DNA of 5,413 nt from contig SKOL01000552.1 of NCBI GenBank assembly GCA_007120055.1, forward strand, positions 1 through 5,413, read 5' to 3'. A model generated the notes under the pieces. It saw nothing but the letters and a program-made list of their open reading frames with translations, was not told the DNA's origin and did not search any database. This DNA comes from Anaerobacillus sp. (lineage in GTDB: Bacteria; Bacillota; Bacilli; Bacillales_H; Anaerobacillaceae). How positions within the stretch are numbered: the first letter of the stretch is position 1; every line of letters begins with the position of its first letter. A program made the translations under genes and the position numbers. Positions 1 to 5,161 of this stretch are shown one piece after another.

Positions 1-11
1 AATCAAAACAA

Positions 12-55
12 AAATCGAGCAGAGTGTCCACGTGACGTGGACATTTGCTCGATTT
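12..55 (-). terminator. Intrinsic terminator of the rnr transcription unit
   Basis: A long, nearly perfect hairpin. The outer arms AAATCGAGCA (12-21) and TGCTCGATTT (46-55) pair over 10 bases; the inner arms TGTCCACGT (25-33) and ACGTGGACA (35-43) are also exact complements, separated by a small internal loop (22-24 against 44-45). Read on the minus strand, the stem is followed by a T-rich run, TTTTTGTTTTGATT (14 down to 1), as expected of a factor-independent terminator for leftward transcription coming out of rnr. The plus strand has only three T residues after the stem, so activity in that direction would be weak. The GTGGACA word also occurs in the repeat cluster near 4940-4980. Confidence 0.75.
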
Positions 56-59
56 GTCC

Positions 60-84
60 ATTTGCGGTGTCAGACACCACAAAT
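60..84 (-). repeat. Second hairpin just after the rnr stop
   Basis: ATTTG-C-GGTGTC (60-71) and GACACC-A-CAAAT (73-84) form an inverted repeat with one C/A mismatch and an effective loop of about three bases. On the minus strand it starts about six bases after the rnr stop and is followed not by T residues but by GGACAAATCG and then the larger terminator hairpin. It is therefore more likely a 3'-end stabilising or processing structure, or a small dispersed repeat, than a terminator. From memory, GGTGTC/GACACC palindromes are frequent in Bacillaceae intergenic DNA; this was not checked. Confidence 0.6.
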
Positions 85-89
85 GTAGT

Positions 90-2507
90 CTATCTATTAC
101 GGCGTTTGCCTTTGTTTCGTTTGCTTTTTGGGGCGTTTTCGTAAAATTTCTTTTTCTTTTTGCCACTACGAGCGCCGGAACCATTACCGCTACCACTGCT
201 GTCACCGTTGCGTTTACCTTTGTCGCCTTGTTTGTCGGAGCGAGAGCCCGGACCGCCGGCTTGGCCGCCTTTTCCTGCTTTTTCACCAGCACCGCCGCGG
301 CTGCGATCTTTGCGTTTTCCACCGCCGACGATCACTTTTGGCTTTGCTTTCGTTTCTCTTTCTTTGCGCGGTTTCATGCCGACAACTTCAAAGTCGATTG
401 ACACTTCATCGACATTGACGCCAATAACTTTTACTTCGATTTCGTCACCAATGCGGAAAACGTTGCCGGTTCTCTCACCAATCATCGCATATTGTTTTTC
501 ATCATAATGGTAATAGTCGTCGGTTAAATAGCTGACGTGAACGAGTCCTTCGATCGTGTTCGGCAATTCCACGAACATCCCGAAGTTCGTTACTCCTGAA
601 ATCATTCCTTCGAACTGTTCACCAATTTTATCCTCCATGAACTGGACTTTCTTTAAGCTGTCCGTGTCGCGCTCTGCTTCAACCGCGCGACGCTCCATTT
701 CCGAAGCATGGGCAGCGATAACTGCTAGCTTTTCACTCCACTTCGAAATTGTCGCATCATCCGTTTTTCCTTCAATTAAATATGTGCGAATTAGTCGATG
801 CACGATTAAATCTGGGTAACGACGAATCGGCGACGTGAAATGCGTATAAAACTCAGTGGAAAGCCCGAAGTGACCTAAGCTTTCTGGGTCGTATTTTGCT
901 TGTTTCATCGAACGAAGCATGACCTTACTAATCACCGTTTCTTCTGGCTTACCACTTACTTCATCTAGTAACATTTGTAGTGATCTCGGATGAAGCGTAT
1001 TCGCCGTACCACGGACGACGTAACCGAAGTTTGTAATAAATTCCAGGAATCGTTCTAATTTTTCACCATCAGGATCTTCGTGAATTCGATACATAAACGG
1101 GATTTTCATCCAGTGAAAATGTTCGGCCACCGTCTCGTTCGCCGCTAGCATAAACTCTTCAATGAGACGTTCTGCGACAGAGCGTTCACGAAGAACAACA
1201 TCTGTAGGGTTGCCTTCTTCATCTACGAGCACTTTTGACTCTTTAAAGTCAAAATCAACTGCGCCTCGCTCCATACGTTTTTTCCGTAAAATCGCAGCAA
1301 GCTCTTCCATTTGTTTAAAAAATGGAACGAGTGATTCGTAGCGCTTTGTAACTTCTTCATCTTCTTCAGTTAAAATTTTTCGAACGTCACTATAAGTCAT
1401 TCGCTCTGTTGTGCGAATCACACTTTGGAAAATTTCGTGGTTCACGACTTGGCCTTGTGGATTGATTTCCATCTCACAAGATAGCGTTAGTCGATCGACT
1501 TTCGGGTTTAACGAACAAATCCCGTTCGATAATCGATGAGGAATCATCGGAATAACCCGGTCTACTAAGTAACAACTCGTCGCACGCTCAAACGCTTCTT
1601 TATCAATCGGCGAATCTTCTTTCACATAATAGCTAACATCTGCAATGTGAACCCCTAGTTTATAGTTACCATTTTCAAGGCGTTCGACGTTAACGGCATC
1701 ATCTAAATCTTTGGCATCCGCTCCGTCAATGGTAACGATCATTTGATCACGAAGGTCACGACGCCCTTCTATTTCTTTCGGGTCAATTTCATCTGGCACG
1801 GCATTGGCTTGTTCTAGCACCTCTTCAGGAAACTCTTGCGGTAAGCCGTGATTGTGGATGATTGAAAGAATATCAACGCCAGGGTCATTTTTATGACCTA
1901 AAATCGTCACGACTTCTCCTTCAGCACTCATCCGTCCTTCCGGATATTTCAAAATTTGGACGACAACTTTATGGCCATCCACCGCACCACCGTTTGCATC
2001 TTTCGGAATAAAAATATCGTTCGGGATGCGCTTATCATCAGCAATCACGAAACCGTAATATTTATTTTCCGAATATGTACCTACTACTTGTGTAAGTCCT
2101 CTTTCTAAAATACGAATGACTTGGCCTTCAGGGCGAGAGCCACTCGATTTCGGGTGAAGTCTTACTAGAACGATATCACCATTCATTGCACTATTTAAAT
2201 CGGCACCTGTGACATAAATATCACGTTCCGACATATCGTCTTCAGGGATGATAAACGCAAATCCTTTCGCATTCGCCTGTACCTTACCACGTACGAGATT
2301 CATTTTTTCTGGGATCCCGTAACGGTTACTTCTCGTTCTAACGATTAAGCCTTGTTGCTCCATCTCATTTAATACTTTAACAAAATCTTTAAATTCACTT
2401 GAATCTTTAATCCCAAATGCTTCTTCTAGCTCTGTTACTGAAAGTGGCTTGTATGCCTCTTCCCGCATAAAAGAAAGCAATTGTTGTGTTCTTTGTTCAT
2501 AATCCAT
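90..2507 (-). CDS. rnr: Ribonuclease R (3'-5' exoribonuclease)
   Basis: This encodes an 805-residue RNase II/RNB-family exoribonuclease that degrades structured RNA processively from the 3' end in the cytoplasm; RNase R acts in rRNA and mRNA decay and with SmpB/tmRNA in clearing non-stop messages. Domains in order: an N-terminal winged helix (about 5-65); two cold-shock/OB domains (about 72-120, with [13 protein letters not shown], and 142-190, with YYGFVIADD); the RNB catalytic domain (about 250-575); an S1 domain (about 630-710, with [15 protein letters not shown]); and a basic tail (711-805). The catalytic signature [13 protein letters not shown] at 260-272 supplies D261, D267, D269 and D270. 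Y313 in SCYLVDR and the [10 protein letters not shown] motif (559-568) match family active-site elements. The ATG at 2507 is preceded by AAAGGAGGT, nine bases away. The gene lies 143 bases downstream of est and is probably co-transcribed with it. Full length and intact. Confidence 0.98.
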   Translation of the reverse strand: MDYEQRTQQLLSFMREEAYKPLSVTELEEAFGIKDSSEFKDFVKVLNEMEQQGLIVRTRSNRYGIPEKMNLVRGKVQANAKGFAFIIPEDDMSERDIYVTGADLNSAMNGDIVLVRLHPKSSGSRPEGQVIRILERGLTQVVGTYSENKYYGFVIADDKRIPNDIFIPKDANGGAVDGHKVVVQILKYPEGRMSAEGEVVTILGHKNDPGVDILSIIHNHGLPQEFPEEVLEQANAVPDEIDPKEIEGRRDLRDQMIVTIDGADAKDLDDAVNVERLENGNYKLGVHIADVSYYVKEDSPIDKEAFERATSCYLVDRVIPMIPHRLSNGICSLNPKVDRLTLSCEMEINPQGQVVNHEIFQSVIRTTERMTYSDVRKILTEEDEEVTKRYESLVPFFKQMEELAAILRKKRMERGAVDFDFKESKVLVDEEGNPTDVVLRERSVAERLIEEFMLAANETVAEHFHWMKIPFMYRIHEDPDGEKLERFLEFITNFGYVVRGTANTLHPRSLQMLLDEVSGKPEETVISKVMLRSMKQAKYDPESLGHFGLSTEFYTHFTSPIRRYPDLIVHRLIRTYLIEGKTDDATISKWSEKLAVIAAHASEMERRAVEAERDTDSLKKVQFMEDKIGEQFEGMISGVTNFGMFVELPNTIEGLVHVSYLTDDYYHYDEKQYAMIGERTGNVFRIGDEIEVKVIGVNVDEVSIDFEVVGMKPRKERETKAKPKVIVGGGKRKDRSRGGAGEKAGKGGQAGGPGSRSDKQGDKGKRNGDSSGSGNGSGARSGKKKKKFYENAPKSKRNKGKRRNR

Positions 2508-2513
2508 GTTTTT

Positions 2514-2524
2514 GTACCTCCTTT
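2514..2524 (-). promoter_or_regulatory. Ribosome binding site of rnr
   Basis: On the minus strand AAAGGAGGTAC stands nine bases before the ATG at 2507. It is close to the full anti-Shine-Dalgarno complement and fixes the rnr start at 2507. No convincing sigma-A promoter was found in the 143 bases between est and rnr, which favours read-through transcription from upstream. Confidence 0.85.
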
Positions 2525-2573
2525 ATTTCAGTTTTGAGTTTTGAGTTTTTCTGAATATTTCTTGGAAGTAGTA

Positions 2574-2592
2574 TTTGTGATTTTTTCACAAA
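2574..2592. repeat. Small perfect hairpin in the est-rnr spacer
   Basis: TTTGTGA (2574-2580) and TCACAAA (2586-2592) are a perfect 7-bp inverted repeat around a five-base loop. On the minus (transcribed) strand no T tract follows, so it is unlikely to stop transcription between est and rnr. On the plus strand it is followed by ACCC. It sits directly beside the octamer array and may be a processing or stabilising structure in the operon mRNA. Function unknown. Confidence 0.45.
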
Positions 2593-2594
2593 CC

Positions 2595-2658
2595 CTTTCC
2601 AACTTTCCAACTTTCCAACTTTCCAACTTTCCAACTTTCCAACTTTCCAACTAACCAA
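2595..2658. repeat. Octamer tandem repeat, CTTTCCAA x7 plus one variant
   Basis: Seven exact copies of CTTTCCAA run from 2595 to 2650 (minus strand TTGGAAAG), followed by a variant copy, CTAACCAA (2651-2658), and possibly a further decayed unit CTGTCCAC (2659-2666). The est stop codon TAG is the first triplet of the variant copy (2651-2653), so the array begins exactly where est ends and lies in the est-rnr mRNA spacer. Eight bases is not a multiple of three, so copy-number change would shift any frame across the array, but only non-coding spacer lies there. In one minus-strand frame the array reads as an 8-residue peptide repeat (SWKVGKLE), judged not to be a real protein. Exact tandem identity suggests recent slippage expansion. 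Confidence 0.95.
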
Positions 2659-3400
2659 CTGTCCACTCCAATTTCTCAATAAACTCATACACATCAGCGT
2701 GTAATTTGTCTTTTTCGTCTCCGAGCGTAATGACGTGGGTCGAATTTTCATACCATATTAATTGTTTTTGTTCACTCTCTACTTCGTCGTGAATGATGTT
2801 TGCACTTTCGGTGTTGATCATTTCGTCATGACGGGCTTGTACGACAAAGGTTGGTGTGTAAATCATATCGACGTTGTCGCGAACTTCTTGTAAAAGTTGT
2901 TGCAACGCTTTTAATGTGTTCATTGGTGTTTTTTTAAACTGTTCCATTTCCAGCTTCACTTGTTCATTGGATTTGTCTTCGCGGCGTTTGTATTCTTCGG
3001 CATAAGCTAAAACGCCTCGATACATCACTTCTTCACTTTTTATATGCATAGGCGCACACATAGGAATTATTCCCTTTACAGGTAAAGTGTAACCTAATTT
3101 TAAGGAAAATACCCCTCCGAGCGATAGACCACAAACGGCAATTTCCTCGTGACCACGCTCTTTTAAGTAATTGTATCCATCTAATACATCTTGCCACCAA
3201 TCTTCTGGCCCTGTATGAACGAGCTCTTCAGGGGGCACACCATGCCCTTTATATTGCGGGGCGTGACAGGTGTACCCCTTTTTTTGTAAATATCTACCTA
3301 GCATTCTTACGTCTGCTGAACTTCCTGTAAAGCCGTGTAAAAGAAGGATGGCGCGCTCTCCTCCTTCAAATGTGAACGGCTTTGGTGCTGCTACTTTCAT
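2651..3400 (-). CDS. est: Carboxylesterase, Est30/YvaK type
   Basis: This encodes a 249-residue cytoplasmic alpha/beta hydrolase that hydrolyses short- to medium-chain carboxylic esters; its natural substrate is unknown. The sequence closely follows what I remember of Geobacillus stearothermophilus Est30 (about 247 residues), including HGFTG (22-26, oxyanion region), [16 protein letters not shown] (50-65) and the nucleophile elbow GLSLGG (91-96). The inferred triad is S93, D192 (QARHDEM) and H222 (STHVITL). I place the start at the ATG at 3400, giving MKVAAPKPF as in Est30. An in-frame ATG at 3418 lies six codons upstream but is part of the Shine-Dalgarno sequence itself (ATGGAGG) and directly abuts the upstream gene's TAA. 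The stop TAG falls in the degenerate copy of the octamer array. It lies between a second hydrolase and rnr, probably in one operon. Identification is strong; the physiological role is not known. Confidence 0.95.
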   Translation of the reverse strand: MKVAAPKPFTFEGGERAILLLHGFTGSSADVRMLGRYLQKKGYTCHAPQYKGHGVPPEELVHTGPEDWWQDVLDGYNYLKERGHEEIAVCGLSLGGVFSLKLGYTLPVKGIIPMCAPMHIKSEEVMYRGVLAYAEEYKRREDKSNEQVKLEMEQFKKTPMNTLKALQQLLQEVRDNVDMIYTPTFVVQARHDEMINTESANIIHDEVESEQKQLIWYENSTHVITLGDEKDKLHADVYEFIEKLEWTVG

Positions 3401-3410
3401 ATAATATATA

Positions 3411-3416
3411 ACCTCC
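3411..3416 (-). promoter_or_regulatory. Ribosome binding site that decides the est start
   Basis: Minus-strand GGAGGT lies ten bases before the ATG at 3400. The longer reading frame would begin at 3418, where the ATG overlaps this site and has no Shine-Dalgarno sequence of its own. The start is therefore 3400. The upstream gene's stop codon (3421-3419) is only three bases from the site, so ribosomes finishing the upstream hydrolase may re-initiate here. Confidence 0.8.
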
Positions 3417-3418
3417 AT

Positions 3419-4111
3419 TTAAGGCTTTTCTAAAAAATAATCAATAATCTCCAATAGATCATCGCGTTCTTCGCCGAGCCAAATATAATGCTTTGAGTTT
3501 TTAAAATAATATAATTGCTTTTCGTTGGTGGCAATTGTTTCATATAAATATTCTGCGCTTTTTTTCGGAGGAACGAGTCCGTCACATTCCCCTTGAACGA
3601 TTAATGTCGGCACTTTTACTTTTTTTAAAATCGGTCTCGTTTTGTACACTGTTTTTGCAAACTCGACGGTCGCTCTGACAGGGGTATTCTTTATTTTTTT
3701 CCGATAAAGCCGATATAAAACATCATTTTCAAGCTCTCCTCTAATGCCTTCAATGATCCACCCTTTCATTTCTTGAATAATTTGCTTCGGATTTAAATAA
3801 TAGGCAGAAGCACTTAAAAGGACAAGTTTATGAATAGGGTATTTAGCAGCGACATAAGAGGCGATCATCCCACCCATTGAAAAGCCGATGACGTATACTT
3901 TTTGACATAGGTTGAGCAGTTCTTGTACGGCCACCTCTGCAGCATAAAGCCATTGTTTAAAATTCGCTTTTTTCAAGCCATCTCGACTGCCGTGACCAGG
4001 TAATGTCGGTGAATAAACGAGCCATCCTTTTTTCTTTTTTAAAAAATTGGTAAGTGGCTCTACCTCTTTAGCTTCTCCAGTAAAACCGTGAATACATAAG
4101 CAACCGATCAT
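3419..4111 (-). CDS. Alpha/beta hydrolase (esterase/lipase-like)
   Basis: This encodes a 230-residue single-domain alpha/beta hydrolase, probably a cytoplasmic serine esterase or monoacylglycerol-lipase-like enzyme of unknown substrate. From the chosen start, the motifs are HGFTG (8-12, oxyanion region), SPTLPGHG (34-41), the nucleophile elbow GFSMGG (76-81) with S78, D177 in QGECDGLVPP, and H208 in NSKHYIW: a complete triad in family order. A longer frame begins at 4141, but that ATG has no ribosome binding site; the ATG at 4111 has AGAGGGTG six bases upstream and gives MIGCLCIHGFTG, with the hydrolase core starting at once as is usual in this family. It ends 18 bases before est and shares the fold and motif order with it, though sequence similarity looks distant (LPGHG versus YKGHG, shorter length). 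Codons are more A/T- and Lys-rich than in est. No signal peptide. Specific function unknown. Confidence 0.88.
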   Translation of the reverse strand: MIGCLCIHGFTGEAKEVEPLTNFLKKKKGWLVYSPTLPGHGSRDGLKKANFKQWLYAAEVAVQELLNLCQKVYVIGFSMGGMIASYVAAKYPIHKLVLLSASAYYLNPKQIIQEMKGWIIEGIRGELENDVLYRLYRKKIKNTPVRATVEFAKTVYKTRPILKKVKVPTLIVQGECDGLVPPKKSAEYLYETIATNEKQLYYFKNSKHYIWLGEERDDLLEIIDYFLEKP

Positions 4112-4117
4112 CTTTTT

Positions 4118-4125
4118 CACCCTCT
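4118..4125 (-). promoter_or_regulatory. Ribosome binding site that decides the hydrolase start
   Basis: Minus-strand AGAGGGTG lies six bases before the ATG at 4111 and, with flanking A residues, matches most of AAGGAGGTGA. Nothing comparable precedes the in-frame ATG at 4141, so the first ten codons of the longer frame are probably leader. Confidence 0.65.
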
Positions 4126-4180
4126 TTTTAGCAATTATCATTACGTTTGGTAAAGGGATTTGGAAAGATTTTCTTAAACT

Positions 4181-4209
4181 ATCTTACTTTACTAATACGC
4201 ATCTGTCAT
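4181..4209 (-). promoter_or_regulatory. Candidate sigma-A promoter for the hydrolase-est-rnr operon
   Basis: On the minus strand ATGACA (4209-4204, five of six matches to TTGACA) is followed after exactly 17 bases by TAAGAT (4186-4181, four of six matches to TATAAT). Transcription would begin near 4174, giving a leader of about 60 bases before the ATG at 4111. It is the best pair seen on this strand, but the region is AT-rich and chance matches are easy. Confidence 0.5.
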
Positions 4210-4365
4210 TGAATTTGTTTCACTTTAAAAGTAAAAATTTATTTAATTTTACCTTTGTAAACTTCATACTGCTTAAATTACCGCCTCTAGTAGACGGATG
4301 CGGCTAATGAGTTCTAATTTAACTATAAGCAAACAACCTCTTCTTTATTATTCGTTTTTTAATAT

Positions 4366-4393
4366 TTATCATAGATGTCAAATATTATATAAT
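4366..4393 (+). promoter_or_regulatory. Possible upstream second promoter for secG
   Basis: A perfect TATAAT lies at 4388-4393. The best -35 candidate is TTATCA (4366-4371, four of six matches) at 16 bases, slightly short of the preferred 17. If used, the start would be near 4400, within the -35 box of the stronger promoter downstream. It may be fortuitous in this AT-rich stretch. Confidence 0.3.
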
Positions 4394-4401
4394 CAGTACC
4401 C

Positions 4402-4430
4402 TTGTACAACAGCAATTATTGTTGTAAAAT
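4402..4430 (+). promoter_or_regulatory. Sigma-A promoter of secG with overlapping dyad
   Basis: TTGTAC (4402-4407, four of six matches) and TAAAAT (4425-4430, five of six) are separated by exactly 17 bases, placing the start near 4437 and giving a leader of about 29 bases before secG. A dyad, TACAACA (4405-4411) and TGTTGTA (4420-4426) with a palindromic AATT at its centre (4414-4417), fills the spacer and overlaps both boxes. This is the position expected of a repressor operator, although no regulator is recognised. Confidence 0.65.
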
Positions 4431-4465
4431 AAGAATAATGTGAACAGACGCTGGAGGTGTAGATA

Positions 4466-4696
4466 GTGCAAGCTTTATTAACAGTTTTATTAGTAATCGT
4501 CGCAATTCTACTTATTGTTGTCGTATTATTACAATCTGGTCGTAGTGCTGGGTTAGCAGGTGCCATTTCTGGTGGTGCAGAACAATTAATCGGTAAGCAA
4601 AAAGCTCGTGGAATAGATGCAGTGCTTCAAAAAGCTACAGTGGTACTAGCTGTGTTATTCTTCATTTTAACTATTTCGGTAGCTTATTTTTCATAA
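4466..4696 (+). CDS. secG: Preprotein translocase subunit SecG
   Basis: This encodes a 76-residue inner-membrane protein, the small accessory subunit of the SecYEG protein-conducting channel, which aids SecA-driven export. Two hydrophobic segments (about 3-22 and 54-75) flank the conserved cytoplasmic loop with [20 protein letters not shown] (21-40), the SecG signature. Length is typical of Firmicute SecG. The start is GTG at 4466, preceded by GGAGGTG (4453-4459) with eight bases between GGAGG and the start; no upstream in-frame ATG competes. It has its own promoter and is followed 12 bases after the stop by a terminator, so it is probably monocistronic. It is divergent from the est/rnr genes; in B. 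subtilis, from memory, secG is co-directional with them. Confidence 0.96.
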   Translation: MQALLTVLLVIVAILLIVVVLLQSGRSAGLAGAISGGAEQLIGKQKARGIDAVLQKATVVLAVLFFILTISVAYFS

Positions 4697-4708
4697 TAGA
4701 ACTTGAGG

Positions 4709-4733
4709 AACTCCCATTTGTGGGAGTTTTTTT
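4709..4733 (+). terminator. Intrinsic terminator of secG
   Basis: AACTCCCA (4709-4716) and TGGGAGTT (4721-4728) form a perfect 8-bp stem with a TTTG loop, running into seven T residues (4727-4733). It begins 12 bases after the secG stop. The minus strand carries only two A/T positions after the stem, so the terminator works mainly rightward. Confidence 0.93.
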
Positions 4734-4777
4734 GGTTGGTTGGTGGCAATGGGGGGCGTAGCTAGTTTAAAGTTTCA

Positions 4778-4816
4778 CCACAATAGCAACACTAGAGGTA
4801 GGAGTTGGTATTGTGG
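4778..4816 (+). promoter_or_regulatory. Stem-loop covering the start codon of the small ORF
   Basis: CCACAATA (4778-4785) is the exact complement of TATTGTGG (4809-4816). After one G/G mismatch the pairing continues as CAAC (4787-4790) with GTTG (4804-4807), giving 12 pairs around a 13-base loop (4791-4803). The GTG start (4813-4815) is inside the right arm, and most of the Shine-Dalgarno-like AGGTAGGAG lies in the loop. In mRNA this would hinder initiation, suggesting translational control of the downstream ORF. No T tract follows, so it is not a terminator. Confidence 0.5.
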
Positions 4817-4926
4817 ATACAGAAGGGAATTTTTTTAAAGGGTTATTTTTCGGAACGGTATTGAGCATTCCACTGTGGCTGTCGATTGCCGGTTGGGTGA
4901 AAATTTTATTACGATCGCTGATGTGA
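4813..4926 (+). CDS. Small hydrophobic protein, probable single-pass membrane peptide (37 aa)
   Basis: A short reading frame beginning with GTG at 4813 and ending with TGA at 4924-4926 encodes 37 residues. An acidic N-terminus (MDTEGN) is followed by one hydrophobic stretch (about 7-33) that includes FFKGLFFGTVLSIPLWLSI and GWVKILL, and a basic end (LLRSLM). This looks like a single membrane-spanning helix with a Pro-Leu-Trp kink. An AGGTAGGAG sequence (4796-4804) sits eight bases before the start. It lies 80 bases beyond the secG terminator on the same strand, and no clear promoter of its own was found. The sequence resembles small Bacillaceae membrane peptides in general character, but I cannot name a family or function. 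It could be a chance ORF; the organised hydrophobic segment and ribosome site argue for a real gene. Confidence 0.55.
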   Translation: MDTEGNFFKGLFFGTVLSIPLWLSIAGWVKILLRSLM

Positions 4927-4939
4927 ATGGATGTAGGAT

Positions 4940-4980
4940 GTGGACATGATCTCGCGGATGAGGGGTGTTGTAGTGGACAT
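4940..4980 (+). repeat. Direct repeat GTGGACAT x2, left end of repeat cluster
   Basis: GTGGACAT occurs at 4940-4947 and again at 4973-4980, 33 bases apart, starting 13 bases after the small ORF stop. The second copy continues into CAGGTTC-GTTATTTG-TG-AAAAACG (4981-5003), the same layout as the element at 5116-5154 read on the minus strand (GGACAT, then GTTATTTG, then AAAAACG). It is therefore a diverged member of the cluster that follows. Confidence 0.6.
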
Positions 4981-5023
4981 CAGGTTCGTTATTTGTGAAA
5001 AACGGGATGGCCTTTTAGGTTCT

Positions 5024-5103
5024 TACGGACATCTAATCCGCTAAATTAAGGTATCAGCTTGATTTAGCGCTGATTTTAGGTATATAAAGGAACCATGTCC
5101 GTA
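5024..5103. repeat. 80-bp inverted-repeat element with TACGGACAT ends
   Basis: TACGGACAT (5024-5032) and ATGTCCGTA (5095-5103) are exact 9-bp inverted ends. Inside lie CGCTAAAT (5039-5046) with ATTTAGCG (5062-5069), and overlapping it ATCAGC (5053-5058) with GCTGAT (5069-5074); these inner hairpins largely exclude each other. The two halves, read inward, share GGACAT, a CC-containing block, an AT-rich block and ATCAGC, so the element is a diverged head-to-head pair. It has no reading frame and looks like a non-coding miniature dispersed repeat lying between convergent genes. From memory, similar ACGGACAT...ATGTCCGT units are common in Bacillaceae intergenic DNA. Confidence 0.8.
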
Positions 5104-5115
5104 GAGTTTGTTAAA

Positions 5116-5154
5116 ACGGACGTTTTTGGGCAAATAACAGATTGGAATGTCCGT
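5116..5154. repeat. Short inverted-repeat element ACGGAC...GTCCGT
   Basis: ACGGAC (5116-5121) and GTCCGT (5149-5154) bound a 39-base unit. On the minus strand it reads ACGGACAT, then eight bases, then GTTATTTG-CCC-AAAAACG, matching the copy that starts at 4973 on the plus strand. It lies 12 bases from the right end of the 80-bp element, so the cluster holds at least four related half-units in both orientations between 4973 and 5154. Confidence 0.7.
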
Positions 5155-5161
5155 AAAAATC

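Larger units (their letters stand above)
4142..4401. other. AT-rich divergent intergenic region
   Basis: No gene was found between the minus-strand hydrolase and the plus-strand secG. The region is very AT-rich and carries promoter-like elements on both strands. It also contains two overlapping inverted repeats. ATTACCGC (4277-4284) pairs with GCGG-C-TAAT (4300-4308) around a 15-base loop with one bulge. CGCATCTGTC (4198-4207) pairs with GACGGATGCG (4293-4302) allowing one G-T pair, over about 85 bases. The two pairings share the GATGCG segment and exclude each other. No known riboswitch class was recognised. Confidence 0.5.

Noticed and set aside
45..507. Plus-strand reading frames opposite the rnr 3' end
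   Set aside because: They are antisense shadows of the Gly/Ser/Lys-rich RNase R tail, which has few stops on the opposite strand. Their products are Ala/Phe/Arg/Pro-biased with no recognisable domain.
556..819. 87-residue plus-strand reading frame inside rnr
   Set aside because: Fully antisense to the conserved S1 and RNB regions of RNase R, with no ribosome binding site or domain.
2574..2592. Terminator between est and rnr
   Set aside because: The hairpin lacks a following T tract on the transcribed strand, so it should not stop transcription.
2595..2658. CRISPR array
   Set aside because: The repeats are 8 bases long and directly contiguous with no spacers, making this a simple tandem repeat.
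2497..2751. 84-residue minus-strand reading frame containing an 8-residue peptide repeat (SWKVGKLE)
   Set aside because: It is out of frame with est over its first part and overlaps the rnr start; the peptide repeat is only the three-frame reading of the octamer array. It has no ribosome binding site of its own, and the composition before the array is that of est shifted in frame.
3401..3418. Extension of est by six codons to the ATG at 3418
   Set aside because: That ATG overlaps the Shine-Dalgarno sequence for the ATG at 3400 and lies against the previous stop codon; the Est30 family starts at the later Met.
4112..4141. Extension of the hydrolase by ten codons to the ATG at 4141
   Set aside because: There is no ribosome binding site before 4141, and the extension includes the ribosome binding site of the ATG at 4111.
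4142..4465. Known riboswitch, T-box or tRNA gene in the divergent region
   Set aside because: No T-box sequence, no conserved riboswitch core and no tRNA cloverleaf could be recognised.
4940..5154. Insertion sequence or transposase remnant
   Set aside because: Inverted repeats are present, but there is no reading frame resembling a transposase on either strand; at most it is a non-autonomous element.
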